Made by a program: the position numbers and the translations under genes | The notes under the pieces: model-generated | Told to the model about the DNA's origin: nothing | Databases searched by the model: none | Seen by the model: only the letters and a program-made list of their open reading frames with translations | In this document: piece by piece, positions 1 through 9,600 of the stretch | Numbering within the stretch: the stretch's first letter is position 1 | Layout: each line of letters starts with the position of its first letter | NCBI RefSeq assembly: GCF_000722545.1 | Contig: NZ_JNVM01000013.1 | Span: 108,184-172,183 of the forward strand | Length of the DNA: 64,000 bases | Reading direction: 5' to 3' | Origin: Paenibacillus tyrphae | GTDB lineage: Bacteria; Bacillota; Bacilli; Paenibacillales; NBRC-103111

Positions 1-457
1 CCTTCGGCACTTCCTTGAGAATATTCGGCGTATCCTTCTCGTTGATCAGATTCGTTAGATCGAAGAAAGCGCCCTGCTGCGCGTATTTCTGGAAATCGTC
101 GGCGAAGTCGATGCGGACGACATCGGGAATGTCGCCGCTCGACATCTTGAGGTTCAGCTTCGTTTTGTACTGCTGGACATCCACCATTTCCGGCACGATC
201 CGGATATTGAGCTTTTTCTCGATCGCTTGCTTAACCGCATCCTTGGACGGATCGTAAGGCTTGGAGATGTCCTGTGCCTTCAGCCATTTAAACGAATAAG
301 GCTCTTCCGTTTGCGGCGATGCCGACGCCGATGAAGCGGACGGCGAAGGCGCAACAGCAGCCGGATCGGCGGCTTTGCTGCAACCTGCGATGGTGACGGT
401 GCCGACCAGCAGCGCGGCAAGCGCGCCGTACGGATAAACTTTGACTGGATAGATCAT
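1..457 (-). CDS. Extracellular sugar-binding lipoprotein of an ABC importer (N-terminal part)
   Basis: The reading frame starts at an ATG at 457 behind a GAGGAGG ribosome site and runs off the left edge, so only about 152 residues are seen. Residues 1-25 form a lipoprotein signal peptide ending in a lipobox with Cys26 (TIAGCS). A low-complexity Ala/Ser/Pro linker follows, then the start of a family 1 solute-binding fold (SSGDIPDVV, typical of LplA-type proteins). It is the last visible gene of the beta-galactosidase operon, 68 bp after the second permease, and should deliver a galactoside or oligosaccharide to that transporter. The substrate cannot be read from the sequence. Confidence 0.85.
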   Translation of the reverse strand, partial: MIYPVKVYPYGALAALLVGTVTIAGCSKAADPAAVAPSPSASSASASPQTEEPYSFKWLKAQDISKPYDPSKDAVKQAIEKKLNIRIVPEMVDVQQYKTKLNLKMSSGDIPDVVRIDFADDFQKYAQQGAFFDLTNLINEKDTPNILKEVPK

Positions 458-525
458 GTGAACAGACCTCCTCAGTTTATCTTATCTATTTGCGCCTCAA
501 TGGGTTGAAGCCTGATCGTGGCCGA

Positions 526-1401
526 TCAGCCCTTCACGGAGCCGATCAGCATGCCCTGTTCGAAGTGCTTTTGAATGAACGGATACAGAACTAGCATCGG
601 CAGCGCTACGATGACGATCGCGGCCATCTGAATGCCGATCGTGGGTGGGGGCGTCGAGCCGGCCGCTTCCAGCAGTTCCGGCGGAAGGCTCGAGCTGGCG
701 ATGATCGTGCGGAGCACGAGCTGCACGGGCGCTTTGTGCCAATCGGTCACATAGAGCATGGCGTTGAAGAAATCGTTCCAGTACACGACCAGATACAGGA
801 GGCCGATCGTCGCAATGACCGGCTTCGATAAAGGCAGCACGATCTGCCATAAAATTCTGAACTCGGAAGCCCCGTCGATCGAAGCCGATTCGCGTAAGCT
901 TTCGGGGATGCCCTCGAAGAATGATTTCATGATGATCATATTGAAAGCGCTGTAGGCCATGACCAGCATCAGGACGTAGCTCGTATTCAGCAAACCGAGC
1001 TGCTTGATCGTGATATAAGTCGGGATCATCCCGCCCTTGAACAGCATCGTGAAGACAAAGTACAGCATCGCCGCGCGTCTGCCGGGCAGCTTCTTCTCGG
1101 CCAGCGCATAGGCCGCCGTCGTTGTAAGCAGCAGCGCCAGCAGCACGCCCCCTACCGTATTGCGGATCGTATTGCCGTAAGCCGAGAACAGAAGCGACCC
1201 TTCCTTCAGCAAATACGCATAGTACTCGAAGCTAAGCGCGGCCGGGAACAAAATCAGGCCGTTCTTCTCGCTGAAAATATGGTACGGTGTCACCGATACG
1301 GAAATGACATACCAGAACGGAATCAGAATGATCATAGTGATGACCGTCAGAATCGAATAGTTGGCAGCGACAAAAGCGCTCTCTCCTTTGGTAAGCTTCA
1401 T
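526..1401 (-). CDS. Carbohydrate ABC transporter permease, LplC/MalG type
   Basis: A 291-residue inner-membrane protein with about six hydrophobic segments. The EAA loop that contacts the ATPase lies at about residues 165-190 (ESLRESASIDGASEF). The C-terminus ends in GMLIGSVKG, typical of MalG/LplC/YtcP permeases. It lies 18 bp after its partner permease and before the binding lipoprotein, so the three form one importer. No ATPase gene is present in the visible part; such Paenibacillus importers usually share an MsmX-type ATPase encoded elsewhere (family knowledge). Confidence 0.92.
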   Translation of the reverse strand: MKLTKGESAFVAANYSILTVITMIILIPFWYVISVSVTPYHIFSEKNGLILFPAALSFEYYAYLLKEGSLLFSAYGNTIRNTVGGVLLALLLTTTAAYALAEKKLPGRRAAMLYFVFTMLFKGGMIPTYITIKQLGLLNTSYVLMLVMAYSAFNMIIMKSFFEGIPESLRESASIDGASEFRILWQIVLPLSKPVIATIGLLYLVVYWNDFFNAMLYVTDWHKAPVQLVLRTIIASSSLPPELLEAAGSTPPPTIGIQMAAIVIVALPMLVLYPFIQKHFEQGMLIGSVKG

Positions 1402-1419
1402 CGGTTCTCTTCTCCTTCG

Positions 1420-2370
1420 TCAGAATATGCCGGAATCGTTGACCCGCTTGGCGATTTGATTGGCGGCCAGCATCAGGACGAGCCCGATTGCGCCTTTGAT
1501 GACATCGGCGGCAGCGGCAAGGCTGAGGCTGAACTGCTCGATGCCCACGCGGTAAATGTACGTATCCAGAATATCCCCGACCTCAAAGACCATCGGATTG
1601 TACAGGTTAATGACCTGATCCAGCCCGGCGCTCATAATATAGCCGACCCGCAGGATGAAGATGACGATGATCGTTCCGGTTATGCCCGGCAAAGTGACGT
1701 GGACAATGCGTTGAAACCTCGAAGCTCCGTCCATAATCGCCGCTTCGTATACCTCCGGATTAAGCCCGGCGATGGCGGCCAGGTAAATGATCGCGGCCCA
1801 GCCCATTTCTTTCATCGCATCCGTGACGACGAGAATTGTCCGGAAATAAGCCGGCTCGACGAGCAAATAAGCCGGATGGCCGCCGAAAAATTCGATGATT
1901 TTGTTAATGACCCCGGTTTCCGGCGATAGCAGCAGCGTGATGATCCCCCCGTACACGACCCAAGAAACGAACCTCGGCAGATAGACCGCCGTCTGGAGCG
2001 TCTTTTTGAACCATGCAACCCGAATTTCATTAAGTGCAAGCGCTAACAAGATCGGGCAAATGAAGCCGCTGATCATTTTGTATAAACTGATCAGCAGCGT
2101 ATTCTTGAAAGCATTCAGGAACATCTCCGATTCGAACAGCATGCGGAAATATTTCAATCCGACCCATTCGCTGCCGGAGAAGCCCTGAATGGCGTTGTAA
2201 TCCATGAAGGCGATGCTGATTCCGTAAAGCGGCAAATAATCGAATAGGAAAACCCATATGAACGCGGGCAGCAGCAGCGCATACAACAGCCGATACTTCC
2301 ATATCCTCCTCATCTGCCTGAGCAGCGGCGTTTCTTTCGCTGCGGTGAGCTTGGCGGTCGCGCGTTCCAT
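1420..2370 (-). CDS. Carbohydrate ABC transporter permease, LplB/MalF type
   Basis: A 316-residue permease with a cytosolic N-terminus, a first membrane segment at about residues 30-50 (YALLLPAFIWVFLF) and an EAA loop (VYEAAIMDGASRFQR) near residues 210-225. It ends in AKRVNDSGIF, as LplB-type permeases do. It starts 53 bp after lacZ and is followed at once by the LplC-type partner. Context implies uptake of the substrate of the neighbouring beta-galactosidase. Confidence 0.92.
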   Translation of the reverse strand: MERATAKLTAAKETPLLRQMRRIWKYRLLYALLLPAFIWVFLFDYLPLYGISIAFMDYNAIQGFSGSEWVGLKYFRMLFESEMFLNAFKNTLLISLYKMISGFICPILLALALNEIRVAWFKKTLQTAVYLPRFVSWVVYGGIITLLLSPETGVINKIIEFFGGHPAYLLVEPAYFRTILVVTDAMKEMGWAAIIYLAAIAGLNPEVYEAAIMDGASRFQRIVHVTLPGITGTIIVIFILRVGYIMSAGLDQVINLYNPMVFEVGDILDTYIYRVGIEQFSLSLAAAADVIKGAIGLVLMLAANQIAKRVNDSGIF

Positions 2371-2423
2371 TTCTTTCTCCTCCTTTCCGATCTCTGTTTC
2401 CGGCCTCGCCTGAAAAACGTCGG

Positions 2424-5400
2424 CTAGAAGTCGTCCTCCTTGAACATCGGTATGAGAGTGACGGCAAAATCGAACGCTTTCTCGTCGAACCGGTACGGCT
2501 CCCCAAGCTCAGGTCCGCACGAATTCGAGCCGACGCCGCTCATCTTATAATCGAGCTGCACGATCGTTTCCTTACGGCGGACAAGCTCGTGGTTGTGCGC
2601 GGCCTCCGTCAGGTCCTGCGGCGTATAATGCGCAGCCTGGAAGGAGAATGATTTTCCCCCTTGAAAGAGCAATCCCATCCCGAGCGCATTGGCGACAGTC
2701 GCCCAGGCCGTGTCGTACCGGGAGCCGTTCTCCTGCGGCTTGATATAGGGCTCGAACATCTCGTCGACGGTCATGGCGTACCGGCCCTTCTTGACGCTCT
2801 GCCTCTTGTCGATATAGCTCTCATGCGGCCCGTTGCCGGCGTACTCGACCTGCTCCATTCCCGCCGGCATTGTGAGCTGCAGGCCGAAGCGGGGCAGGAA
2901 CGGCAGATTCTCCCGGACATTCACGCGGACATGAAGTGCGATCGCTCCTTTACCGTCGATATGCCATACCGCTTCGCCGTGCAGGTAGGGATGGCGGATA
3001 TAGCCGGAGAGGGAGAAATTGACCCGGATCTCGACCGTTTGTTCGTCCGGACGCTGCCACTCTGCACGGTACACTTTGCAGCCGGCCCGGTCCAAGCCTT
3101 GAGCCAGCCATTTTTTCTTCACCTGCATGTCGTTGTCCGTCGGAGCCCGCCAGATGTTGAAGGCCGTAGGGGCAGCGATCATAGGAACGCCATGCTTGCT
3201 GATCTCCACGAACACCCCTGCGCGCAAATCGAACGTATGCCGAAAATCGAACCCTTCTATCGTCAGCAGACCGCCGCTCTCCCCGACTTGAACGAATGGC
3301 GGGGCGTCCTCCTTCCTGCTGCAGGGGGTCGCCGCTTGGCCCTCCTCGAACTGCCGGAACATCACTTCATGCCCGGCCTCCGCCCAGCGCGTTTCCTCTT
3401 TCAGCCAGCATGACAGATGCAGCAGCATTTGACCCTCCGGCATCTCCGGCCACGCGTAGGGCAGCTGTACAATCTGTTCGGCGTGCGGAGCGGCGTCCAG
3501 CTGCCACACCGTTCCCTGTGCGAGCATCCGGCCGTCCTGCTCCAACTTCCAGCGCAGCGCAATGTGCGATAAATCGGTGAAATCGTAAAGGTTCGTTATT
3601 TTCAGCTTGCCGGCCTTCAAATCGTACCGTTCGATGCGAATAGGCGCGATGACCTGCTTCAGCTCCAGCAATCCCTTGTGGGGAATCCGATCCGGCGTCA
3701 CGAGGCCGTCGATGCAAAAATTGCCGTCGTTCGGCATGTCGCCAAAGTCGCCGCCATAGGCAAAATAGGGAATGCCTTCCGGCGTCTCCGTCTTCACGCC
3801 ATGATCGCACCACTCCCAGACGCAGCCGCCCATCAGCTTCGAATTCCGGTAGATCACATCCCAGTAGTCCTTCAGATCGCCAGGACCGTTGCCCATCGCA
3901 TGGCTGTACTCGCACAGGAACAGCGGCTTGGCTTGGCCGGCGTCCCGGGCGTACGCCTCGATTTCCGCCGGCGAAGCATACATCCGGCTCTCCACGTCGA
4001 GACCGCTTACGTCGGCATGGCCCTGATACACCGGGGCTGCCCCCTCGTAGTGGACAGGCCGGGAATCGTCCCGGGCCCGGGTCCACGCCGCCATCGCCAT
4101 ATGGTTTTCGGCGTAGCCGGATTCGTTGCCCATCGACCACATGATGACACAAGGATGGTTCTTATCGCGTTCGACCATGCGGACCGCCCGATCGACAAAA
4201 GCAGCACGCCAATCCAGGTCGGCGGACAAGCGGTGTGAAGCGCCATCCGCCCAGTCCTCGGCGATTCCGATGCCATGACATTCGAGATCGGCCTCGTCGA
4301 CGACATAGAAGCCGAATTCGCTGCACAGCTCCAGAAAACGAGGATCGTTCGGATAATGGGAGGTGCGGATCGTGTTCACATTGTGCTGCTTCATCAACTT
4401 CAGATCCTTGATCATATGCGCCACGGGGATCGTCTGGCCGAGCTCCGGGTGGGAATCGTGGCGGTTCACGCCCTTGAGCTTGACCGGCCTGCCGTTGATA
4501 GCGAAGACGCCGTCCGCTATCGTAATCTTTCGGAAGCCGACCGGCAGCCGGATAACTTCCTCTCCCCCGAGTACATACAGCTGGTATAAATGTGGCTGCT
4601 CGGCGTTCCAGAGCTGCGGCTTCTCCACCGTCAGCGCAACGGCGTCTTTGCCTTGTACGGTCTTGCCGCCTGTCGCCGCGACATGTCCTGCCGGGTCCCG
4701 CAGTTCCACCTGCACGTCCACGCCGTCGCTCCCTTTGGTTTCGATTTCGACCAAGAGACGGGCCGAATTGAAATCTTCCGAGAGCTCCTGCTTGGCGAAA
4801 ATGTCGCGTACATGCGAGCGGTCGCGCGCCAGCAAATACACATCCCGGAAAATGCCGGAGTAGCGCCACGCATCCTGATCTTCCAGGTACGTGCCGTCGC
4901 ACCATTTCAGCACCATCACTGCGATCCGGTTGCGGCCCGTTCGCAGATTGCCCGTCAGATCGAACTCCGCCGGCACCCGGCTGCCCTTGCTGAATCCGGC
5001 AAAGGCACCATTCACCCAAACGTAGAAGCAGGAATTGACTCCTTCGAACACGATCGTTTTGTCTTTGGCCGCCCACTGCTCTTGGAGATGGAAATCCCGG
5101 ACGTAAAGGCCAGCCGGATTGTCGTCAGGCACGTAAGGCGGGTCGCATGGAATCGGGTAGTTAACGTTCGTATAGTGGAGCTGATCGTAACCGCTTACCT
5201 GCCAGCAGGAAGGAACAAGCAGATCGTCCCAGCCGCTGACCTCGGCGTGCTCCAGATAAAACCCGTCCTCCGCTTGATGTACACTGGGCAAGTAGCGAAA
5301 TTTCCAATTGCCGTTGAGCGTCTGATAGAAGGACGATCTTCCTCTTTGTCCGGCTTTGGCCGATTCCGTATCTGCATAGGGGATATAGCTGGCTCTAGCC

Positions 5401-5459
5401 TCCTGGCGGTTGATATGCAGTACATTAGGGTCCTGCCAAATGTGGTTGCTGGTGAACAA
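2424..5459 (-). CDS. lacZ: Beta-galactosidase, glycoside hydrolase family 2 (LacZ type)
   Basis: At 1011 residues this matches full-length LacZ enzymes. Visible parts are an N-terminal jelly-roll sugar-binding domain, immunoglobulin-like domains, a TIM barrel carrying the acid/base motif MGNESG (Glu about 446) and the nucleophile motif CEYSHAMGN (Glu about 517), and a C-terminal beta-galactosidase small chain (YAGNGPHESYIDK). There is no signal peptide, so it acts in the cytoplasm, hydrolysing beta-galactosides brought in by the ABC importer encoded downstream in the same operon. The operon is divergent from an AraC regulator. The true substrate may be a plant or microbial galactoside rather than lactose. 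Confidence 0.93.
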   Translation of the reverse strand: MFTSNHIWQDPNVLHINRQEARASYIPYADTESAKAGQRGRSSFYQTLNGNWKFRYLPSVHQAEDGFYLEHAEVSGWDDLLVPSCWQVSGYDQLHYTNVNYPIPCDPPYVPDDNPAGLYVRDFHLQEQWAAKDKTIVFEGVNSCFYVWVNGAFAGFSKGSRVPAEFDLTGNLRTGRNRIAVMVLKWCDGTYLEDQDAWRYSGIFRDVYLLARDRSHVRDIFAKQELSEDFNSARLLVEIETKGSDGVDVQVELRDPAGHVAATGGKTVQGKDAVALTVEKPQLWNAEQPHLYQLYVLGGEEVIRLPVGFRKITIADGVFAINGRPVKLKGVNRHDSHPELGQTIPVAHMIKDLKLMKQHNVNTIRTSHYPNDPRFLELCSEFGFYVVDEADLECHGIGIAEDWADGASHRLSADLDWRAAFVDRAVRMVERDKNHPCVIMWSMGNESGYAENHMAMAAWTRARDDSRPVHYEGAAPVYQGHADVSGLDVESRMYASPAEIEAYARDAGQAKPLFLCEYSHAMGNGPGDLKDYWDVIYRNSKLMGGCVWEWCDHGVKTETPEGIPYFAYGGDFGDMPNDGNFCIDGLVTPDRIPHKGLLELKQVIAPIRIERYDLKAGKLKITNLYDFTDLSHIALRWKLEQDGRMLAQGTVWQLDAAPHAEQIVQLPYAWPEMPEGQMLLHLSCWLKEETRWAEAGHEVMFRQFEEGQAATPCSRKEDAPPFVQVGESGGLLTIEGFDFRHTFDLRAGVFVEISKHGVPMIAAPTAFNIWRAPTDNDMQVKKKWLAQGLDRAGCKVYRAEWQRPDEQTVEIRVNFSLSGYIRHPYLHGEAVWHIDGKGAIALHVRVNVRENLPFLPRFGLQLTMPAGMEQVEYAGNGPHESYIDKRQSVKKGRYAMTVDEMFEPYIKPQENGSRYDTAWATVANALGMGLLFQGGKSFSFQAAHYTPQDLTEAAHNHELVRRKETIVQLDYKMSGVGSNSCGPELGEPYRFDEKAFDFAVTLIPMFKEDDF

Positions 5460-5508
5460 TCGAATCGCTTCCTTTCAGCCGGTTGATAATTCTGGTATCT
5501 ACGCTAAA

Positions 5509-5537
5509 ATTATAGTGCGATAGCGGTTACGGTCACA
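5509..5537 (-). promoter_or_regulatory. Predicted promoter of the lacZ-importer operon
   Basis: On the minus strand a perfect -10 TATAAT (5509-5514) lies 17 bp from a weak -35 TGTGAC (5532-5537). A weak -35 beside AraC-type direct repeats suggests activator-dependent initiation. Assigned by consensus only. Confidence 0.5.
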
Positions 5538-5540
5538 GAT

Positions 5541-5578
5541 ACGAAAGCGGACAATATCTAGTACAAAACGGACATATT
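5541..5578. promoter_or_regulatory. Direct-repeat operator for the divergent AraC regulator
   Basis: Two near-identical copies, ACGAAAGCGGACAATAT (5541-5557) and ACAAAACGGACATATT (5563-5578), share CGGACA cores exactly 21 bp apart, two helical turns. They lie directly upstream of the lacZ -35 and just before the araC-type gene. AraC family proteins bind such tandem direct repeats, so this is the likely site of the 5589-6497 product. Confidence 0.55.
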
Positions 5579-5588
5579 GAGGTGACGC

Positions 5589-6497
5589 ATGGACCATCTT
5601 CATCTTCGAAGCAATTTAACCGGCCCGCTTGATCCGGACATCCCCTTCACCGTCTATACTGTCGGCACGGAGGAGCAGCAGCTGTTGACGCGCTTGGAGG
5701 GATTTTCTGCGAATCAGCTCTTCCTTACGTTCTCGGGAACAGGGTATTTTCGGCTTCTTGGCGAGGACAACAGGAGCCTGGTCACTCCCGGGACACTGCT
5801 GTACATTCCCGCAGGGCTTCCCTACGAGTGTGGGCCTCAAGGGGCGGAGCCCTGGAGTGTCGGGTACCTGACGTTCGTGGATCGGCAGGAGGAACGTAGT
5901 GGGAGCGATCATGGCGATGGCGGCTACGGCGGATGTGGGGGAAACAAGGGGCTTTTGGCTAACTGGGGCTTCGGTTCAACCTTCTTTCGCGCTCCACTTC
6001 GGAATTGGAGTCGGTTGTATGATCTCCTACAGCGGATTTGGGGCCATTCCGGCCCGAATTATGACCCCTGGGTGACGGCCGAGCTTCTCTTCTCCTTCTG
6101 TCTGGAGATAAAAAAGCAGCTCGCAGCGGACAATGAAAGGGCAAACGCAGCAGTCACGGGTGCGGATCGCTATCCCCATTCCGTCGTCTACCGTGCCACC
6201 CGCTTCCTGCAGGACCATCTGCAGCGTAATCTCACGGTGACGGAGCTGGCGGCCCATGTCGGCTATTCGCCCAAGCAGCTTACCCGGCTATTCCGAGAAT
6301 CGCTGGGGACGACTCCGCTGCAATACATGCAAAGAATTCGTCTTCAGACGGCAGCTTCGCTGCTGGAACAGCAGCCGTCTATGGCAATCCGGCAGGCTGC
6401 GGCTCATGTCGGGATGGAGCCGGTGTATTTTACCCGCTTGTTCCGCAGGCTGTTCGGCGTTACGCCATCGGATTTTGCGGACGGCAAAAAGGGCTAG
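5589..6497 (+). CDS. AraC family transcriptional regulator
   Basis: A 302-residue cytosolic regulator. Residues of about 20-110 form a cupin-like sugar-sensing domain (PGTLLYIPAGLPYECGP). Two helix-turn-helix motifs follow at about residues 205-300 (VTELAAHVGYSPKQLTRLFRE; then the AraC signature with VYFTRLFRRLFGVTPSDF). The ATG follows a GAGGTGA ribosome site. A Gly/Asp-rich insertion lies at about residue 105. Being divergent from the lacZ operon, it most likely activates that operon in response to a galactoside. Confidence 0.92.
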   Translation: MDHLHLRSNLTGPLDPDIPFTVYTVGTEEQQLLTRLEGFSANQLFLTFSGTGYFRLLGEDNRSLVTPGTLLYIPAGLPYECGPQGAEPWSVGYLTFVDRQEERSGSDHGDGGYGGCGGNKGLLANWGFGSTFFRAPLRNWSRLYDLLQRIWGHSGPNYDPWVTAELLFSFCLEIKKQLAADNERANAAVTGADRYPHSVVYRATRFLQDHLQRNLTVTELAAHVGYSPKQLTRLFRESLGTTPLQYMQRIRLQTAASLLEQQPSMAIRQAAAHVGMEPVYFTRLFRRLFGVTPSDFADGKKG

Positions 6498-6602
6498 ACA
6501 GGACATGTGAAAGGCAGCCTGTTCCGCCCTGCACTGCCGGGCCGAGCCGGTCAGCTTGCCCGGGGGAATTGTCTTGGGCCCGCACCGGCTCCGGACAAGC
6601 CT

Positions 6603-6636
6603 AAGGCCCGACCGCCGCTATGCGGGATCGGGCCTT
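6603..6636 (+). terminator. Rho-independent terminator of the AraC gene
   Basis: Stem AAGGCCCGA/TCGGGCCTT followed by TT on the plus strand, between the convergent AraC gene and the giant secreted protein gene. The stem is also readable on the minus strand, but the T-run favours plus. Confidence 0.65.
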
Positions 6637-6641
6637 TTCCG

Positions 6642-9600
6642 TTACAACTGCGCCGTGGTGATGACCGGTCTAACCTCCACTTGTCGAATATCCATGGACG
6701 CGACTGGTCCTACGCTTTTCAGCGAAAACCCGACGCCGCCGGCCGGCAGCGTGCTGTCGATGAACGTCGTGACGACCGTTCCGTCGATCGTAAGCTTGTA
6801 TTCGGCTCCGCGGACTTCAACTTGATACTGGTGCCAATCCACCGTATCAAAGCCGGGCAGAGCGGAACCGATATCGACCGCGGTCCCCACCTGTTCGTTC
6901 GCCGACGAGTTGGGATATTTCCATAATTCTACGAATTTCGTATTTTTAAATTCCAAGAAGTAATAGCCGGTGCTCGATGCGTACCGGAACATCGTTCGGA
7001 AGCGGTCCCCCTTGGCGGTGAAGACCAGATTGTAATCGGAAACCGTGTAAGGAAGCGCGGACGGCTTCACCACAGCCCGCTGCGGGAATGCAGCCGTTGT
7101 CGCGCCCGCGAGCCGGGCTTCGGTACCGCTGCCTTGAATTTGCCATGCCGTGCTGCCGAACAGATCCCACTGGCCGAGCCCCCCGGTAAAGCTGTCCGCA
7201 AACAGCGGCTCTGTCGTCACTGTGACCGTGCAAGCGGCCGTTTTGTGTCCGTCTTCCGTAGTTACGCTGACGACCGCGGTTCCGGGAGCTAACGCCGTTA
7301 CTTTCCCGGCCCCATCGACCGTTGCCACCGACGGGTTGCTTGAGCTCCACGTCACTTTTTGGTTCGTCGCTTCCGCCGGAACGATTGCCGCCCTCAAGCT
7401 GGCCGCGGCCCCCGCTGCCAGCGACAGCGCGCTTTGATTCAAGGTAACGCCGGTTACATGCCGCACGCTTTGCGTCGCGAGCCCTACATCGTCGAACCAC
7501 GCCGTTCCCGTGCCTTTCAACCGCAAGTCAATCCCCAGCTTGGCCGCATCGGCCGGTGCCGTCGCAGTGACCTCGATCGGCGTCCAGTTGCTCGTTCCCT
7601 GCACATCATTGGAAAAGTACGTCCTTCCGGTGACCGTAGTCCCGTCGCTCTTATAGAAGGTGATGCCTGCACGGGCGCCGTCGGTCGCGTTGACCTGATC
7701 CGTCTTGGCCCAAGCCTTGAGCGTATAGGCGGACCCGGGGTCGACGGCAATCAGGCGATCGCCGGCAAGGCGCCAGCCGCCTTCATCGCCGGATGCCGTA
7801 TTCTCGACTTTCACCGAATGGCCGTACGTTCTGGCCGTGACCGTGTCCCAAGTGGAGACCGGGGTTCCTGCCCAGACGCCGTACGTCCAAGCTTCGGGTC
7901 CGTCTGTCCCTTGCTCGAAGCTGCCGTTTGGCACCGATGCGGCCTCGCCTTGCTTGGTAATCGTCCAATTGGCAAAGTTATATGTCAGTATCTCCCCGCC
8001 TTGAGCTGCCGTGAATAGATCGGAATTTTGATCCTGCTGAAGCCACGGCGTATCGAATAGCTTGAAAGCCGAATACGGGATGGGATTGCCGTTGATCCGG
8101 TGCGTATTGTTATAGGCGCCTGCTCCATCGTCGAAAGTGATGTCCAACGTATCCCCGCCGAGGCTCTTGTAAATCAACCGCGGGTTCGCCTCATTGATAT
8201 GAGAGCTGTCCATCGTCGTATTCGTCAGCACCGCATTCTTGAAGCTCGCGAAATCCGCATATTCCGAGGCGTCGGCAGTTTCAAGCACCCACCCGTTTTT
8301 GTCCGCCTGGCTGCGAAGAATGTTGTAGTTGTAGAAGAGCTGCTTGGTCGGATGCAGCTGCGCCGTCGTCTTGACTTTGTTCGCCGGATCGGTCGGCGTC
8401 TGGTAGTACCAGGCGTAAGGCTTGACCATCTTGAAGGCAAAATACATCGGGCCGGCATTGTTGAAAACCCATCCGGCCTGCTCCTCCCGGGTGACGATCG
8501 AGCCGGTATCCGGGAACATGGCGTTGAGATAGTTCGAGCTGGGGCTGTTCAGCAGCTTGTACACGGCTACCGCCGTTTTGCCGTTCTGCATGATCCGGTG
8601 GTTCGCAGGCTGGTCGTAATTCCCGATCGGACTGTCGCCCTGATCGGCATTGACCCTGAACAGCGGGTTCGGCTTGGCGGACTGCCAGCGCAGCGCTACC
8701 GGAATATCCTCGATCCAGTTGTCGACCCGGTTGTAGGTCACCTCGCTGGCCAAGCCCCATGTCGGGCGGACGTACGCCTGACGGTACGTTTTCAAATTGC
8801 GGCCGCTCGAATTTTGCAGATTGGTTTTGCGCGATTGGTAGTTTTTACCTGTCAATTGCCCGATGCGAACGGCCATTTCCGGCGGCGTATAGCTCATTCC
8901 GTTGTATATGACCATACCCAGGTACTCCAAATAAGGACGGTACGCCGAAGGTACGAAGCTGTCCGATTCGCCGACGCCTTCCTGTGCGCGGTTCCCCCCG
9001 AAATACATCCAGGACAGCGCCGTATGGTCCGCCCCGCGCCAACTAAGATCGCTCGCCGAAACGGAATCGCCTTTGGCCCGGTTGGACGTGGAAATGAAGG
9101 TTCCGTCAATCCAGTCGTTGGCCCATTCGAACCACATGACGTCCATAGCCATCTTGACCTTCTGCTTAAAAGCAGGCTCGTCCGTATACTGGTACAACGC
9201 ATTCAGACAAAAATACGTCATAAACGTATATTCGGGACTTTCATATTCGGCCCAGCCGTAATGAACCCCGGCATCGATCATCGCTTCGATGTTGGTTCTG
9301 TTCTCGCTCTTCAGAACCGCCCCCGACTTGCCGTTCAGATCCTGCAGATCGGGCAAATACTGCCCCACCAAATAGCCGGCCGTATAATTGCTCATCCGGA
9401 GATTCTCGGTCTGCGGCAGCTTGGCGTACGCATATTGGGAAAAATACGATTTGACATGCTCTTTCATCGTGCTGCTGAATTGATCGCCGATCATAAGATA
9501 CGCATACATTTTGGACACCGTTTTATACTGCTCCGGATCGTAAAGTTGGAACATTTTATCGATCTTTTGCAGGTTGACCGCCACGTTCTGTCCGTCGAGA

